Shown: positions 27,920-36,310 of the stretch, piece by piece
How positions within the stretch are numbered: position 1 is the first letter of the stretch
Layout of the letters: each line of letters begins with the position of its first letter
Position numbers and translations under genes: made by a program
Assembly (NCBI RefSeq): GCF_900111165.1
Contig: NZ_FOGH01000009.1
Span: 19,518-83,517, forward strand
DNA: 64,000 bases
Source of the DNA: Nitrosomonas sp. Nm51
GTDB lineage: Bacteria > Pseudomonadota > Gammaproteobacteria > Burkholderiales > Nitrosomonadaceae
Reading direction: 5' to 3'
Notes under the pieces: model-generated
The model's input: only the letters and a program-made list of their open reading frames with translations
The model's database searches: none
What the model was told of the DNA's origin: nothing

Positions 27920-29209
27920 ATGTTTTCACTTCTTATTATTCTAAACAGCGTTACTTTAGGTTTGTTGTTACTTGTAAACGATGTGTTCGCCGGAGCAGAC
28001 CATGATTTTTTAACACTAAAATCGGCGACAGAAATAGCGATCCGGAACAATCCGGATTTGGCGCAAATGCGCGCGCGCGCCGAGGCAATGGCAGCGATCC
28101 CGCCACAGGCAGGCACGCTGCCTGATCCTGAAATCAGTTTCAGTGCTGCAAATCTGCCTGTCGATACATTCAATACTGCTCAGGTGGACATGACGCAAAT
28201 CGGCCCGGGCATTTCGCAGGTAATCCCTTTTCCGGGAAAACTGGCATTACGCAGCTCAGCGGCAAGTTTTGAAGCAAAAGCTGCATTCGAGAATGTAACG
28301 GAAGCGCGGTGGTGGTTACTCAGTAACGTTAAACAGGTCTGGTGGCAAATTTTCTACCTGGACCATGCGCTACAAGTCGTAAAAGACAATCAGCTGCTGC
28401 TGGAGCAGTTTATTCAGATCACACGTACAAAATATGAAGTGGGTGAAGGGCTGCAGCAAGATATTTTATTGGCACAACTGGAACTGTCCAAACTACTGGA
28501 TCAACAGCTCAGGCTGGAGGGCGCGCGACATAATTCCGTTGCGAAACTGAATGTATTACTGGATAGAGCTGCCAACCAATCAATAACATTACTTGAAGAA
28601 ATAGCAGAAGAATTGCCGGCCATTCTTTCTGAAACGGCATTGTACCAACTGGCCGAACACTCCAGAGCTCTGCTGGCATCGAAACATGAGTCTGTCAATG
28701 CTGCAAGGGCCCGTGTTGATCTGGCTAAAAAAGATTTTTATCCGGACTTTAAGTTACGGGCTTCTTATGGATTCCGGCGTGACAACCCAGCAGGTATTGA
28801 TCGGGATGATTTTTTAACCCTTGGTTTGAGTATGAACGTTCCGATTTTTTTGGACCGCAAGCAAGCGAAGGCAGTCGATCAGCGAAACAGTGAGTTGATG
28901 CAGCAGAAATATATGCTACAGGACGAATGGAATAAGGTGCGTGCCGAGATCTCACAAAGCTATAGCGATTTTCAACGCGCCTCGAAACAGACGGTATTGT
29001 TCAAAACCGGGATTATTCCTCAGGCAAGACAGACTGTGGCATCCATGCTGGTTGGTTATCAGGTCAACAAAGTCGATTTTTTGAATCTGGTCCGCAGCCA
29101 GATTACTTTATTAAATAATGAGCTGCAATATTGGAGTGCTTTTGCTGAAGCCAATCAGGCTTTGGCAAAATTAGTGGCCGCAGTTGGCAAGGAAGAAATT
29201 TATGAATAA
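27920..29209 (+). CDS. TolC-family outer membrane channel of the metal efflux system (CusC/CzcC-like)
   Basis: The 429-residue protein has a signal peptide (ILNSVTLGLLLLVNDVFAGA) and the two OEP repeats of TolC-like channels (AIRNNPDLAQMRARAEAMAA in the first half, LLASKHESVNAARARVDLAK in the second). It should form the outer-membrane exit duct for the CusBA-like pump encoded next. Its stop overlaps the adaptor gene by 8 bases. No lipobox is seen, unlike E. coli CusC. Confidence 0.9.
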   Translation: MFSLLIILNSVTLGLLLLVNDVFAGADHDFLTLKSATEIAIRNNPDLAQMRARAEAMAAIPPQAGTLPDPEISFSAANLPVDTFNTAQVDMTQIGPGISQVIPFPGKLALRSSAASFEAKAAFENVTEARWWLLSNVKQVWWQIFYLDHALQVVKDNQLLLEQFIQITRTKYEVGEGLQQDILLAQLELSKLLDQQLRLEGARHNSVAKLNVLLDRAANQSITLLEEIAEELPAILSETALYQLAEHSRALLASKHESVNAARARVDLAKKDFYPDFKLRASYGFRRDNPAGIDRDDFLTLGLSMNVPIFLDRKQAKAVDQRNSELMQQKYMLQDEWNKVRAEISQSYSDFQRASKQTVLFKTGIIPQARQTVASMLVGYQVNKVDFLNLVRSQITLLNNELQYWSAFAEANQALAKLVAAVGKEEIYE

Positions 29210-30548
29210 ACCATTAATAATCGTTGCTGTTGTGATGTTGATAATAGGTGTCGGTGGGGGCTGGTTGGCTAACGATTATATACAGCCGGCGGTCACACAG
29301 CACCAGCAGGGAAACAGCCAGGCTGTGCACTCGGAACAAAACAGGCAACCGCTTTTCTACCGTAACCCGATGAATCCATTGATTACCTCTCCCGTTCCCG
29401 CAAAAGATACAATGGGCATGGACTATATACCGGTTTACGCCGACAATAACGGTGAAGACGGTCAGCCAGCGGGTACAGTCAAAATTGATCCGGTCGTTGC
29501 GCAAAATATAGGGGTGCGTACTGCGATTGTTAAAAGAGACGTGCTGTCGCATATCGTTCGAACAGTCGGCCGGGTGGGCTATGATGAAGAACGTATCGTT
29601 CGGTTACATCCTAAAGTCGAAGGGTGGATTGAAACCATGCGTGTAGACAAAACCGGTGAGGAGGTTAGGAAGAATCAGAATTTACTGAGTATTTATTCTC
29701 CCCAGCTGGTTGTCAGCCAGCAGGAATATGTCCTGGCCTTAAACCATCTTCACATACTAAAACAAAGTCCCATTGCAGACATTCGCCGCGGTGCGGAAGA
29801 ACTGGCCAGCAGCGCGCTCGAACGGCTAAAACTCCTGGATGTTCCGCAACATCAACTGCATGATCTGACACAAGACCATAACATACATAAAACCTTGCAT
29901 ATTCATAGCCCGGCTTCCGGCATTGTGGTTAATGTAGGCGCCCGAGAAGGCCAATACGTGACGCCAGCTACTGAGATTTACATGATCGCTGACTTGTCCG
30001 CAGTCTGGGTATATGCCGATATCTACGAAAATGAATTGCCCTGGGTGCAATTGGGCGATCTGGTTGAAATGCGGCTGGCAGGCATTCCCGGACGTGTTTT
30101 CAGAGGACACCTGGCCTTCATTTACCCATATGCCGAAGCCAAAACACGCACAATCAAAGTGCGTCTTGATTTTAAAAATACCGAATCGTTATTAAAACCG
30201 GACATGTTCGCCGAAGTGTCAATCTATGCAAGCAAACAAAAAAGTGCATTAGTGATTCCGTCCGAGGCGGTCATCCGTTCAGGCACACGCGACAAGGTAC
30301 TGGTTGCGCGTGGCGCTGGAAAATTTGAACCGCGGACAATTACAACAGGCGTGGCAGCTGATGGAAAAGTGGTTGTGCTGCATGGATTGAATGAAGGTGA
30401 GGAAGTCGTTACTTCATCCCAGTTCCTGATTGATTCTGAATCCAGTTTGCGTGAAGCCACAGCCAAAATGATAAAACCGGGACTAAAAGAAAAAGACTCC
30501 AGACCCAACCCGTTACAGATAGAGGAAGGACCGCATCAACATGATTAA
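29202..30548 (+). CDS. cusB: CusB-like periplasmic adaptor with N-terminal heavy-metal-binding segment
   Basis: I start at ATG 29202 (GGAAG upstream), giving 448 residues. There is an N-terminal membrane anchor (LIIVAVVMLIIGVGGGWLAN) and then the HMBD segment FYRNPMNPLITSPVPAKDTM followed by GMDYIPVY. This form carries methionines but lacks the cysteines seen in zinc-type relatives. The barrel-sandwich/hairpin and beta-barrel domains of RND adaptors follow (VEGWIETMRVDKTGEEVRKN). It should deliver Cu(I) or Ag(I) to the pump. It overlaps the pump gene by 8 bases. Confidence 0.9.
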   Translation: MNKPLIIVAVVMLIIGVGGGWLANDYIQPAVTQHQQGNSQAVHSEQNRQPLFYRNPMNPLITSPVPAKDTMGMDYIPVYADNNGEDGQPAGTVKIDPVVAQNIGVRTAIVKRDVLSHIVRTVGRVGYDEERIVRLHPKVEGWIETMRVDKTGEEVRKNQNLLSIYSPQLVVSQQEYVLALNHLHILKQSPIADIRRGAEELASSALERLKLLDVPQHQLHDLTQDHNIHKTLHIHSPASGIVVNVGAREGQYVTPATEIYMIADLSAVWVYADIYENELPWVQLGDLVEMRLAGIPGRVFRGHLAFIYPYAEAKTRTIKVRLDFKNTESLLKPDMFAEVSIYASKQKSALVIPSEAVIRSGTRDKVLVARGAGKFEPRTITTGVAADGKVVVLHGLNEGEEVVTSSQFLIDSESSLREATAKMIKPGLKEKDSRPNPLQIEEGPHQHD

Positions 30549-33500
30549 TGCCATCATCAATGGATCGCTAAATAATCGTTTTATGGTTCTGCTGGCGGTA
30601 GTTGTACTGGCAGCGGCAGGATACTGGTCTTTTAAAAATATTTCGTTAGACGCTATTCCAGACCTGTCGGATGTACAGGTCATTGTGTTTACTGAATACC
30701 CCGGACAAGCACCCCAGGTAGTGGAGGATCAGGTTACCTATCCGTTGACCACAGCGATGCTGGCGGTGCCGCATGCAAAAGTGGTGCGCGGTTATTCTTT
30801 CTTTGGACTGTCATTCGTTTATATCATTTTCGAAGATGATACCGATATGTATTGGGCCAGGTCCAGGGTGCTGGAATACCTCAACTATGCTAATGCACGG
30901 CTGCCGCAGGGGGTCAGTCCATCACTGGGACCGGATGCAACCGGTGTCGGCTGGATTTACGAATATGCACTGGTTGATCGAACGGGCAAGCACGACCTGG
31001 CGCAATTGCGTTCCATACAGGACTGGTATTTACGCTACCCGTTGCAAACAGTACCGGGCGTGTCAGAAGTCGCGTCAGTCGGCGGTTACGTCAAACAATA
31101 TCAGATAGAAGTTAACCCGAATGCATTACTCGCCTATGGTATTCCCTTGTCCAAAGTGAAATATGCCATTCAACGCTCGAATAATGATGTCGGCGGCAGA
31201 GTAGTCGAAATGGCCGAAACTGAGTATATGGTACGTGGTTTAGGCTATATCCAATCGCTTGATGATATCAGAAGCATTCCGGTTGGTGTGGACGCCAATG
31301 GCACGCCCATCCGCCTGGAAGACGTCGCGCAGGTACAAATCGGCCCCGAGCTGCGCCGAGGTGTCGTCGAGTTAGACGGTGAAGGCGAAGTCGCCGGTGG
31401 TATTGTCATCATGCGTTATGGTGATAACGCGCAGGCGACCATACTGGGAGTGCGTGAAAAACTGAATGGACTCAAGCAAGGGTTACCGGAAGGTGTCGAG
31501 ATTATTCCTGTCTATGACCGTGGCGCATTGATTGAACGCGCGGTAGCTACATTAAATACAGTGCTGGTCCAGGAATTGATTATCGTTTGTGTACTGGTTG
31601 GCTTGTTTTTACTGCACCTGCGTTCGTCACTGGTCATTGTTATTACACTGCCACTGGCTGTATTGATGGCATTTATTGTTATGAAATGGCAGGGCATCAA
31701 TGCCAATATCATGTCTTTAGGGGGCATTGCCATCGCGATTGGCGACATGGTCGATGGCGCCATTGTGATGGTGGAGAACGCCCATAAACATCTGAGTGAA
31801 GCAGTCGCCAGGAAAAAGGCCGGGTTAACCAAAAGAGAACGTTGGCAGGCCATAGGCAAAGCTTCCCGTGAGGTAGGGCCCTCACTGTTCTTTTCATTAC
31901 TCATCATTACCGTATCATTTATACCTGTTTTTGCGATGGAAGCACAGGAAGGCCGGCTGTTCAGTCCACTGGCCTATACCAAATCCTATGCGATGGCCGC
32001 AGCAGCCATCCTAACTATTACCGTTATACCCGTATTGATGGGTTATTTTATTCGCGGCAAAATTATTCCCGAGCAAAAAAATCCTGCCAACCGCTTCTTG
32101 CATTTCATTCATTCGCCGATACTCAAGCTGGCCATGCGCTGGCGGGCAGTGACATTGGTACTGGCCATGCTGCTATTGGCTTCAACCTTTTATCCGTTAT
32201 CCAAAATCGGCAGTGAGTTTATGCCGCCGCTGGATGAGGGCGATATACTCTACATGCCCAGTACATTCCCCGGCATTTCCATCACCAAAGCTAAAGAGCT
32301 TTTGCAACAAACTGATAAGATCATTAAGACCTTCCCTGAAGTGCACCATGTCTTTGGGAAAGTCGGTCGCGCCGAAACCGCAACGGACCCTGCCCCCTTA
32401 TCGATGATAGAAACGACCGTTCGGCTTAAACCCCGCTCGGAATGGCCCGATCCAAACAAAACTACGCAAGAACTGATGTCTGAAATGGATCGGGCCATTA
32501 ATTTCCCCGGCGTAGCCAACGCCTGGACCATGCCAATCAAAACACGTATCGATATGCTGTCGACCGGTATTAAAACACCTGTCGGCATCAAAGTTTCCGG
32601 GCCTGACCTGGACAAATTGCAGCAATTGTCTGAACAGATTGAACAAGTCATGAAGACCATGCCGGAAACACTATCTGCTTTTGGCGACCGGGCCGCTGGC
32701 GGATATTATCTGGACTTCGATATCAAACGCGATGAATCCGCCCGTTATGGTTTAACGGTGGGCGACGTTCAAGACGTGATTCAAAGTGCAATTGGCGGCA
32801 TGAACATTACTGAAACGGTAGAAGGCCTGGAACGTTATCCTGTCAATCTGCGTTATCCACGTGAATTGCGGGATGATCTGGAGAGTCTGAAGCGTACGTT
32901 GATTCCTACCCCAATCGGCGCGCAAATCCCGCTGTCACTGGTGGCCGATCTTACGCTAAGGCGTGGCCCGCCTTCAATTAAAAGTGAAGATGCGCGTCCT
33001 AATGCCTGGATTTATGTAGACCTCAAAACCGCTGACATCGGCGGTTTTGTGACAAAAGCAAAAACGCTTATTGAAAACCAGGTGAGGCTTCCTGCTGGCT
33101 ACACCATCAGCTGGTCCGGTCAGTTCGAATACATGGAGCGGGCTGCAGAAAAACTTCGCATTATAGTGCCGTTAACACTTGTACTGATTTTCTTTTTACT
33201 CTACCTGACCTTTCGCAACATGGTTGAACCTATTATCGTGATGCTGACCGTTCCTTTCGGTCTTATTGGTGGCATATGGTTAGTATACGGTCTCGGATTT
33301 AATCTTTCTGTCGCGGTCTATGTTGGTTTTATAGCGCTGGCCGGGACGGCTGCCGAAACGGGCGTGATGGTATTAAATTTTATCGATATCGAAATTGCCA
33401 GATTGCGCAAACGAAAACAGACGCTGCTATCTCCTTCTGAAATCAAAGAAGCGGTTGAAGCGGCGACAGCTATGCGTGTGCGGCCAGTTTCAATTACAGC

Positions 33501-33690
33501 ATTCTCTACTATGATCGGCTTAATACCCATCATGATGGCCACCGGCAGCGGCGCAGATGTCACCCATCGCATTGCGGCGCCGGTATTAGGCGGTATGTTT
33601 ACAGTACTTATTCTGACGCTGCTGGTGTTTCCAGTCATCTACAGTCTGGTGCTGCAATTCCAGGAAGAGCGCAAGCAATTTGTCTCGTAA
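30541..33690 (+). CDS. cusA: CusA-type heavy-metal RND efflux pump, probably Cu(I)/Ag(I)
   Basis: This 1049-residue RND pump has 12 membrane helices and two large periplasmic loops. The three methionines that bind copper in E. coli CusA (M573, M623, M672) are present at the equivalent places: M572 in DILYMPST, M622 in PLSMIETT and M672 in RIDMLSTG. Other landmarks are AIAIGDMVDGAIVMVENAHK and EDARPNAWIYVDL. It exports monovalent metal using the proton gradient with the CusB-like and TolC-like partners. Family annotation tools may call it CzcA; the methionines argue for Cu/Ag. Confidence 0.93.
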   Translation: MINAIINGSLNNRFMVLLAVVVLAAAGYWSFKNISLDAIPDLSDVQVIVFTEYPGQAPQVVEDQVTYPLTTAMLAVPHAKVVRGYSFFGLSFVYIIFEDDTDMYWARSRVLEYLNYANARLPQGVSPSLGPDATGVGWIYEYALVDRTGKHDLAQLRSIQDWYLRYPLQTVPGVSEVASVGGYVKQYQIEVNPNALLAYGIPLSKVKYAIQRSNNDVGGRVVEMAETEYMVRGLGYIQSLDDIRSIPVGVDANGTPIRLEDVAQVQIGPELRRGVVELDGEGEVAGGIVIMRYGDNAQATILGVREKLNGLKQGLPEGVEIIPVYDRGALIERAVATLNTVLVQELIIVCVLVGLFLLHLRSSLVIVITLPLAVLMAFIVMKWQGINANIMSLGGIAIAIGDMVDGAIVMVENAHKHLSEAVARKKAGLTKRERWQAIGKASREVGPSLFFSLLIITVSFIPVFAMEAQEGRLFSPLAYTKSYAMAAAAILTITVIPVLMGYFIRGKIIPEQKNPANRFLHFIHSPILKLAMRWRAVTLVLAMLLLASTFYPLSKIGSEFMPPLDEGDILYMPSTFPGISITKAKELLQQTDKIIKTFPEVHHVFGKVGRAETATDPAPLSMIETTVRLKPRSEWPDPNKTTQELMSEMDRAINFPGVANAWTMPIKTRIDMLSTGIKTPVGIKVSGPDLDKLQQLSEQIEQVMKTMPETLSAFGDRAAGGYYLDFDIKRDESARYGLTVGDVQDVIQSAIGGMNITETVEGLERYPVNLRYPRELRDDLESLKRTLIPTPIGAQIPLSLVADLTLRRGPPSIKSEDARPNAWIYVDLKTADIGGFVTKAKTLIENQVRLPAGYTISWSGQFEYMERAAEKLRIIVPLTLVLIFFLLYLTFRNMVEPIIVMLTVPFGLIGGIWLVYGLGFNLSVAVYVGFIALAGTAAETGVMVLNFIDIEIARLRKRKQTLLSPSEIKEAVEAATAMRVRPVSITAFSTMIGLIPIMMATGSGADVTHRIAAPVLGGMFTVLILTLLVFPVIYSLVLQFQEERKQFVS

Positions 33691-33699
33691 CGCTTGGCG

Positions 33700-33905
33700 A
33701 AATGACCGCACCTGAATATCCAGTATAGGCCATGGTATCCACCGAATGTCTGGGAGTTATATGAAATGCATGGCAATGTTTGGGAATGGTATTGGGACCG
33801 GTATGATGATTATCCGTCAGAGTCCGTGGCTTCTCCGCAAGGTCCGCGAAACCGAAGGCGGGCGCGTGTTGCGCGGCGGCTTTCGTCTTGCCCGAGGTCA
33901 TGAGC
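33700..33905 (+). pseudogene. Deletion relic of an FGE-fold (SUMF1) protein
   Basis: The coding traces are EYPV, then after a frame change WYPPNVWELYEMHGNVWEWY, DRYDDYPSESVASPQGP, and after another shift GGRVLRGG joined directly to FRLARGH. The segment between RVLRGG and FRLAR, which carries the variable core in the paralog at 34620, is missing. In that paralog this segment is bounded by direct repeats CGGCT, so a slip or recombination deletion explains the loss. The final bases match the 34620 copy almost exactly. Confidence 0.75.
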
Positions 33906-33946
33906 TCAAGCCGGTCAGAGTTTTAGGTAGTTTGACGTTTGTTTAT

Positions 33947-33978
33947 GGTGCAATGCGCTTCGCTTATTGACACCCTGC
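33947..33978. repeat. REP repeat (single unit), left of the RAYT gene
   Basis: The unit GGTGCAATGCGCTTCGCTTA followed by TTGACACCCTGC matches the right-hand units of the BIMEs at 34536-34607 and 37108-37186. It ends about 25 bases before the RAYT start codon, so the transposase gene is bracketed by REPs. Confidence 0.75.
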
Positions 33979-34002
33979 TATGTGTATTTGGGGAATGACA
34001 GC

Positions 34003-34533
34003 ATGCCAAATTATCGCCGCCTGTGGCATCCGGGCGGGACTTATTTTTTTACAGTGAATCTGTTGCAACGGCAAGGAAATGATTTGCTCACGCGGCATAT
34101 TGATTTGTTACGGAAATCTGTTTCGGTGGTACGAAAGACGCATCCGTTTGTCATTCATGGTTGGGTTGTGCTGCCGGATCATCTGCATTGCGTGATCGAA
34201 TTGCCGTTGAACGATGCGGATTTTGCGACGCGCTGGCGGTTGATTAAAATGGGGTTTTCCAAAGGGCTGCCACAAAACGAAGCACGCGGAGCTTCTCGAA
34301 TACGCCGTGGCGAACGGGGCATCTGGCAACGGCGGTTCTGGGAGCATCTAATCCGGGATGAATCCGATTTTAATGCGCATATGGATTATGTGCATATCAA
34401 TCCCGTGAAGCATGGCCTTGTCAAGCGTGTAGCCGATTGGCCACATTCGACATTCCACAAACTGGTGGAAGACGGTGTTTACCAACTGGATTGGGCGGGT
34501 GGCAATGAGGACACGGCGAATTACAAAGAGTGA
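34003..34533 (+). CDS. rayT: REP-associated tyrosine transposase (RAYT, Y1_Tnp/IS200-like)
   Basis: The 176-residue protein starts at ATG 34003 (MPNYRRLWHPGGTYFFT, the typical RAYT opening); a TTG at 33967 lies within the REP and is rejected. The HUH pair is H60-L-H62 in LPDHLHCVIEL, and the likely catalytic tyrosine is Y129 in MDYVHINPVKHGLV. RAYTs cut single-stranded REP DNA and are thought to spread REP/BIME repeats. REP units lie directly on both sides of this gene. All key residues are intact. Confidence 0.93.
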   Translation: MPNYRRLWHPGGTYFFTVNLLQRQGNDLLTRHIDLLRKSVSVVRKTHPFVIHGWVVLPDHLHCVIELPLNDADFATRWRLIKMGFSKGLPQNEARGASRIRRGERGIWQRRFWEHLIRDESDFNAHMDYVHINPVKHGLVKRVADWPHSTFHKLVEDGVYQLDWAGGNEDTANYKE

Positions 34534-34535
34534 AA

Positions 34536-34607
34536 GTAGGGTGCGATACCCGCAGGGCATTGCACCATTAAACATACTATGGTGCAATGCGTTTCACTTA
34601 TTGCACC
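34536..34607. repeat. BIME: two REP units in inverted orientation, right of the RAYT gene
   Basis: The left unit GTAGGGTGCGATACCCGCAG continues as GGCATTGCACC, and the inverted right unit is GGTGCAATGCGTTTCACTTA followed by TTGCACC. The two can fold as a cruciform or hairpin around ATTAAACATACTAT. It starts 3 bases after the RAYT stop, the typical association of a RAYT with its cognate repeats. It ends 13 bases before the FGE-like gene. Confidence 0.85.
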
Positions 34608-34619
34608 TTACAATATGCC

Positions 34620-35426
34620 ATGATCAACATCCGCAAACACACCATATTTCCCGAGGAATTCCCGGAAAGCTGGGCGTCCGACTGGGGCGAGGACGAATTC
34701 GGGCTGTGGATGGCGTTTACCTACAAAGGCGTGCGTCAGGCGTTCCGCTGGTGCGAACCGGGGACGTTTTTGATGGGTTCGCCGGAGGATGAACCTGAAC
34801 GGGACGACGATGAGCCGCAGCATGAAGTCACTTTAACCAAAGGATTCTGGATTGCCGGCACAACTGTGACCCAGGCGTTATGGCAAGTGGTGATGGGCGA
34901 GAATCCGAGTCGTTTTCAAGGTGAAGAGCGGCCGGTTGAAACTGTCAGTTGGGAGGATGCGCAGGCGTTTATCTCCAAAATGAACGGGTTGAAAGCGGAG
35001 TTGAAGCTCTGCCTGCCAACGGAAGCGCAATGGGAATATGCCTGCCGTGCCGGAACGACAACGCCATTTAGCCGGGGCGACCAGATCGACTCATCACTGG
35101 TTAATTTTGACGGTAATTATCCCTACAATAATGGCCAGCACAGTGAATACCGGGAACAAACCGTCGATGTGAAAGCATTGCCATGTAATGACTGGGGGTT
35201 GTATCAGATGCACGGTAACGTGTGGGAATGGTGTCAGGACTGGTATGGTGATTCCTCGCCAAAGCCGGTAACCGATCCACAAGGCCCGGATACAGGAGAC
35301 AGTCGCGTGTTGCGCGGCGGCTCGTGGATCATCAACGGCAGGAACTGCCGTTCTGCTTTCCGCTCCCCCGACGATCCGTCCCTTCGCAACGTCGACTTCG
35401 GCTTTCGTCTTGCCCGAGGTCACTGA
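34620..35426 (+). CDS. FGE-fold (SUMF1) protein lacking the paired active-site cysteines
   Basis: The 268-residue protein starts at ATG 34620; the longer open frame begins inside the BIME. FGE-sulfatase domain signatures are PGTFLMGSPEDEPERDDDEP, VTQALWQVVMGENPSRF, LCLPTEAQWEYACRAG, GLYQMHGNVWEWCQDW and the end RVLRGGSW...CRSAFR...GFRLARGH. True formylglycine-generating enzymes have cysteine pairs in the SWxCxxxxC region; only one Cys is present here, so sulfatase activation is unlikely. The C-terminal 30 residues resemble the variable region of C-type-lectin proteins. The function is unknown. Confidence 0.85.
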   Translation: MINIRKHTIFPEEFPESWASDWGEDEFGLWMAFTYKGVRQAFRWCEPGTFLMGSPEDEPERDDDEPQHEVTLTKGFWIAGTTVTQALWQVVMGENPSRFQGEERPVETVSWEDAQAFISKMNGLKAELKLCLPTEAQWEYACRAGTTTPFSRGDQIDSSLVNFDGNYPYNNGQHSEYREQTVDVKALPCNDWGLYQMHGNVWEWCQDWYGDSSPKPVTDPQGPDTGDSRVLRGGSWIINGRNCRSAFRSPDDPSLRNVDFGFRLARGH

Positions 35427-35664
35427 GCTCAAGCAGGACGGGCTGCAATGGCCGGAGGGTATTGCACCAGTTAACCGGAGCAGGCCAGCAGCCGGCTGAC
35501 CGTAGCGCGACGGAGCGCGCGAAGGCTCAGGCGGGGGATGGGCTGCGGGGGTGGTGCGTGTGAAACCTAAGCATCAAGGAAAATCATCCGGAGTTTTTAA
35601 CGATTCGTTTTGATTATGTATTTAAAGTAATGCTGCATTACAGCATTATTTCAGTTTCTTAATA
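35427..35664. other. Gap with half a REP unit, otherwise nothing recognised
   Basis: About 240 bases follow the FGE-like gene. At 35445-35474 the sequence CTGCAATGGCCGGAGGGTAT followed by TGCACCAG resembles a worn REP half. A GC-rich stretch (35475-35560) and then an AT-rich stretch follow without open frames of note. The dinJ/yafQ promoter begins at about 35665. Confidence 0.4.
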
Positions 35665-35704
35665 TTGATTGCGTACTTGATAGGGAGTACATTTGTGGTG
35701 TACT
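35665..35704 (+). promoter_or_regulatory. Promoter and operator of the dinJ/yafQ-type module
   Basis: TTGATT (35665-35670), a 17-base spacer and TACATT (35688-35693) form a good sigma-70 promoter. Overlapping and following the -10 is the inverted repeat AGTACA-N7-TGTACT (35686-35704), a natural operator for the RHH antitoxin, which usually represses its own promoter. The antitoxin ATG lies 30 bases further on. Confidence 0.65.
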
Positions 35705-35733
35705 TTCAAAGAGCAATTCTAAAGCATACAAAA

Positions 35734-35997
35734 ATGAGCCATAAAAACGACCGTGTACAAGTCAGGATTGAGCCGGAACTCAAACAGGCTGCGGAAACCA
35801 TTTTCAGTCAACTGGGAATTACTTCAGGTGAAGCCATCCGAATGTTTTACGCGCAGGTCAAAATGCGTGGTGGTATTCCATTTGAGATTGTTATCCCGAA
35901 CCAGGACACCTTGAGTGCTATGGAAGAAGCCGAACAATCGAATGATCTGGAAAAATTTGATTCTTTTAAGGATTTACGTAAAAAACTGGGTGTTTAA
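35734..35997 (+). CDS. RelB/DinJ-family antitoxin
   Basis: This 87-residue antitoxin starts at ATG 35734 (MSHKNDRVQVRIEPELKQAA). The N-terminal ribbon-helix-helix segment includes VQVRIEPELKQAAETIF and LGITSGEAIRMFYAQV, as in DinJ. The acidic C-terminal part (EEAEQSNDLEKFDSFKDL) should wrap the toxin. A longer frame from 35665 would start inside the promoter. The toxin gene begins 3 bases after the stop, so the pair is an operon with probable autoregulation by the upstream inverted repeat. Confidence 0.92.
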   Translation: MSHKNDRVQVRIEPELKQAAETIFSQLGITSGEAIRMFYAQVKMRGGIPFEIVIPNQDTLSAMEEAEQSNDLEKFDSFKDLRKKLGV

Positions 35998-36000
35998 GCT

Positions 36001-36276
36001 TTGTTTTCCGTGGCTTCAACCAGCCGCTTCAAGCGCGACCTGAAACGTCTCCATCGCCAAAACAAAACTATCGACAAGCTGGAACTGCTGATCAATCTTA
36101 TAGCAACCTGCTCGCCTTTACCGCCCAAAAACAAGGATCATGGTCTGATCGGAAATTATGCGGGTTACAGGGAATGTCATATTGAACCCGATTGGTTGTT
36201 GATTTATCGTATTGACAACAAAAAGAAAACCATTATATTAGTCCGCACCGGCTGTCATGCTGAATTGTTCCGCTAA
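36001..36276 (+). CDS. yafQ: YafQ-family mRNA interferase toxin
   Basis: This 91-residue RelE-superfamily endoribonuclease starts at TTG 36001, 3 bases after the antitoxin. The YafQ catalytic residues are all present: H47 (KNKDHGL), H60 and D64 (ECHIEPDWLLIYR), H86 and F90 (RTGCHAELF). YafQ cuts mRNA at the ribosome. The module looks complete and functional, in contrast to the broken modules at 57-59 kb. Confidence 0.92.
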   Translation: MFSVASTSRFKRDLKRLHRQNKTIDKLELLINLIATCSPLPPKNKDHGLIGNYAGYRECHIEPDWLLIYRIDNKKKTIILVRTGCHAELFR

Positions 36277-36310
36277 ATGAAGGGCGCACACTAGCAAAAA
36301 ATTCATTGCT

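Noticed and set aside
34620..35426. Genuine formylglycine-generating enzyme
   Set aside because: The fold is present but the cysteine pair of the active site is not, and no sulfatase gene is nearby.
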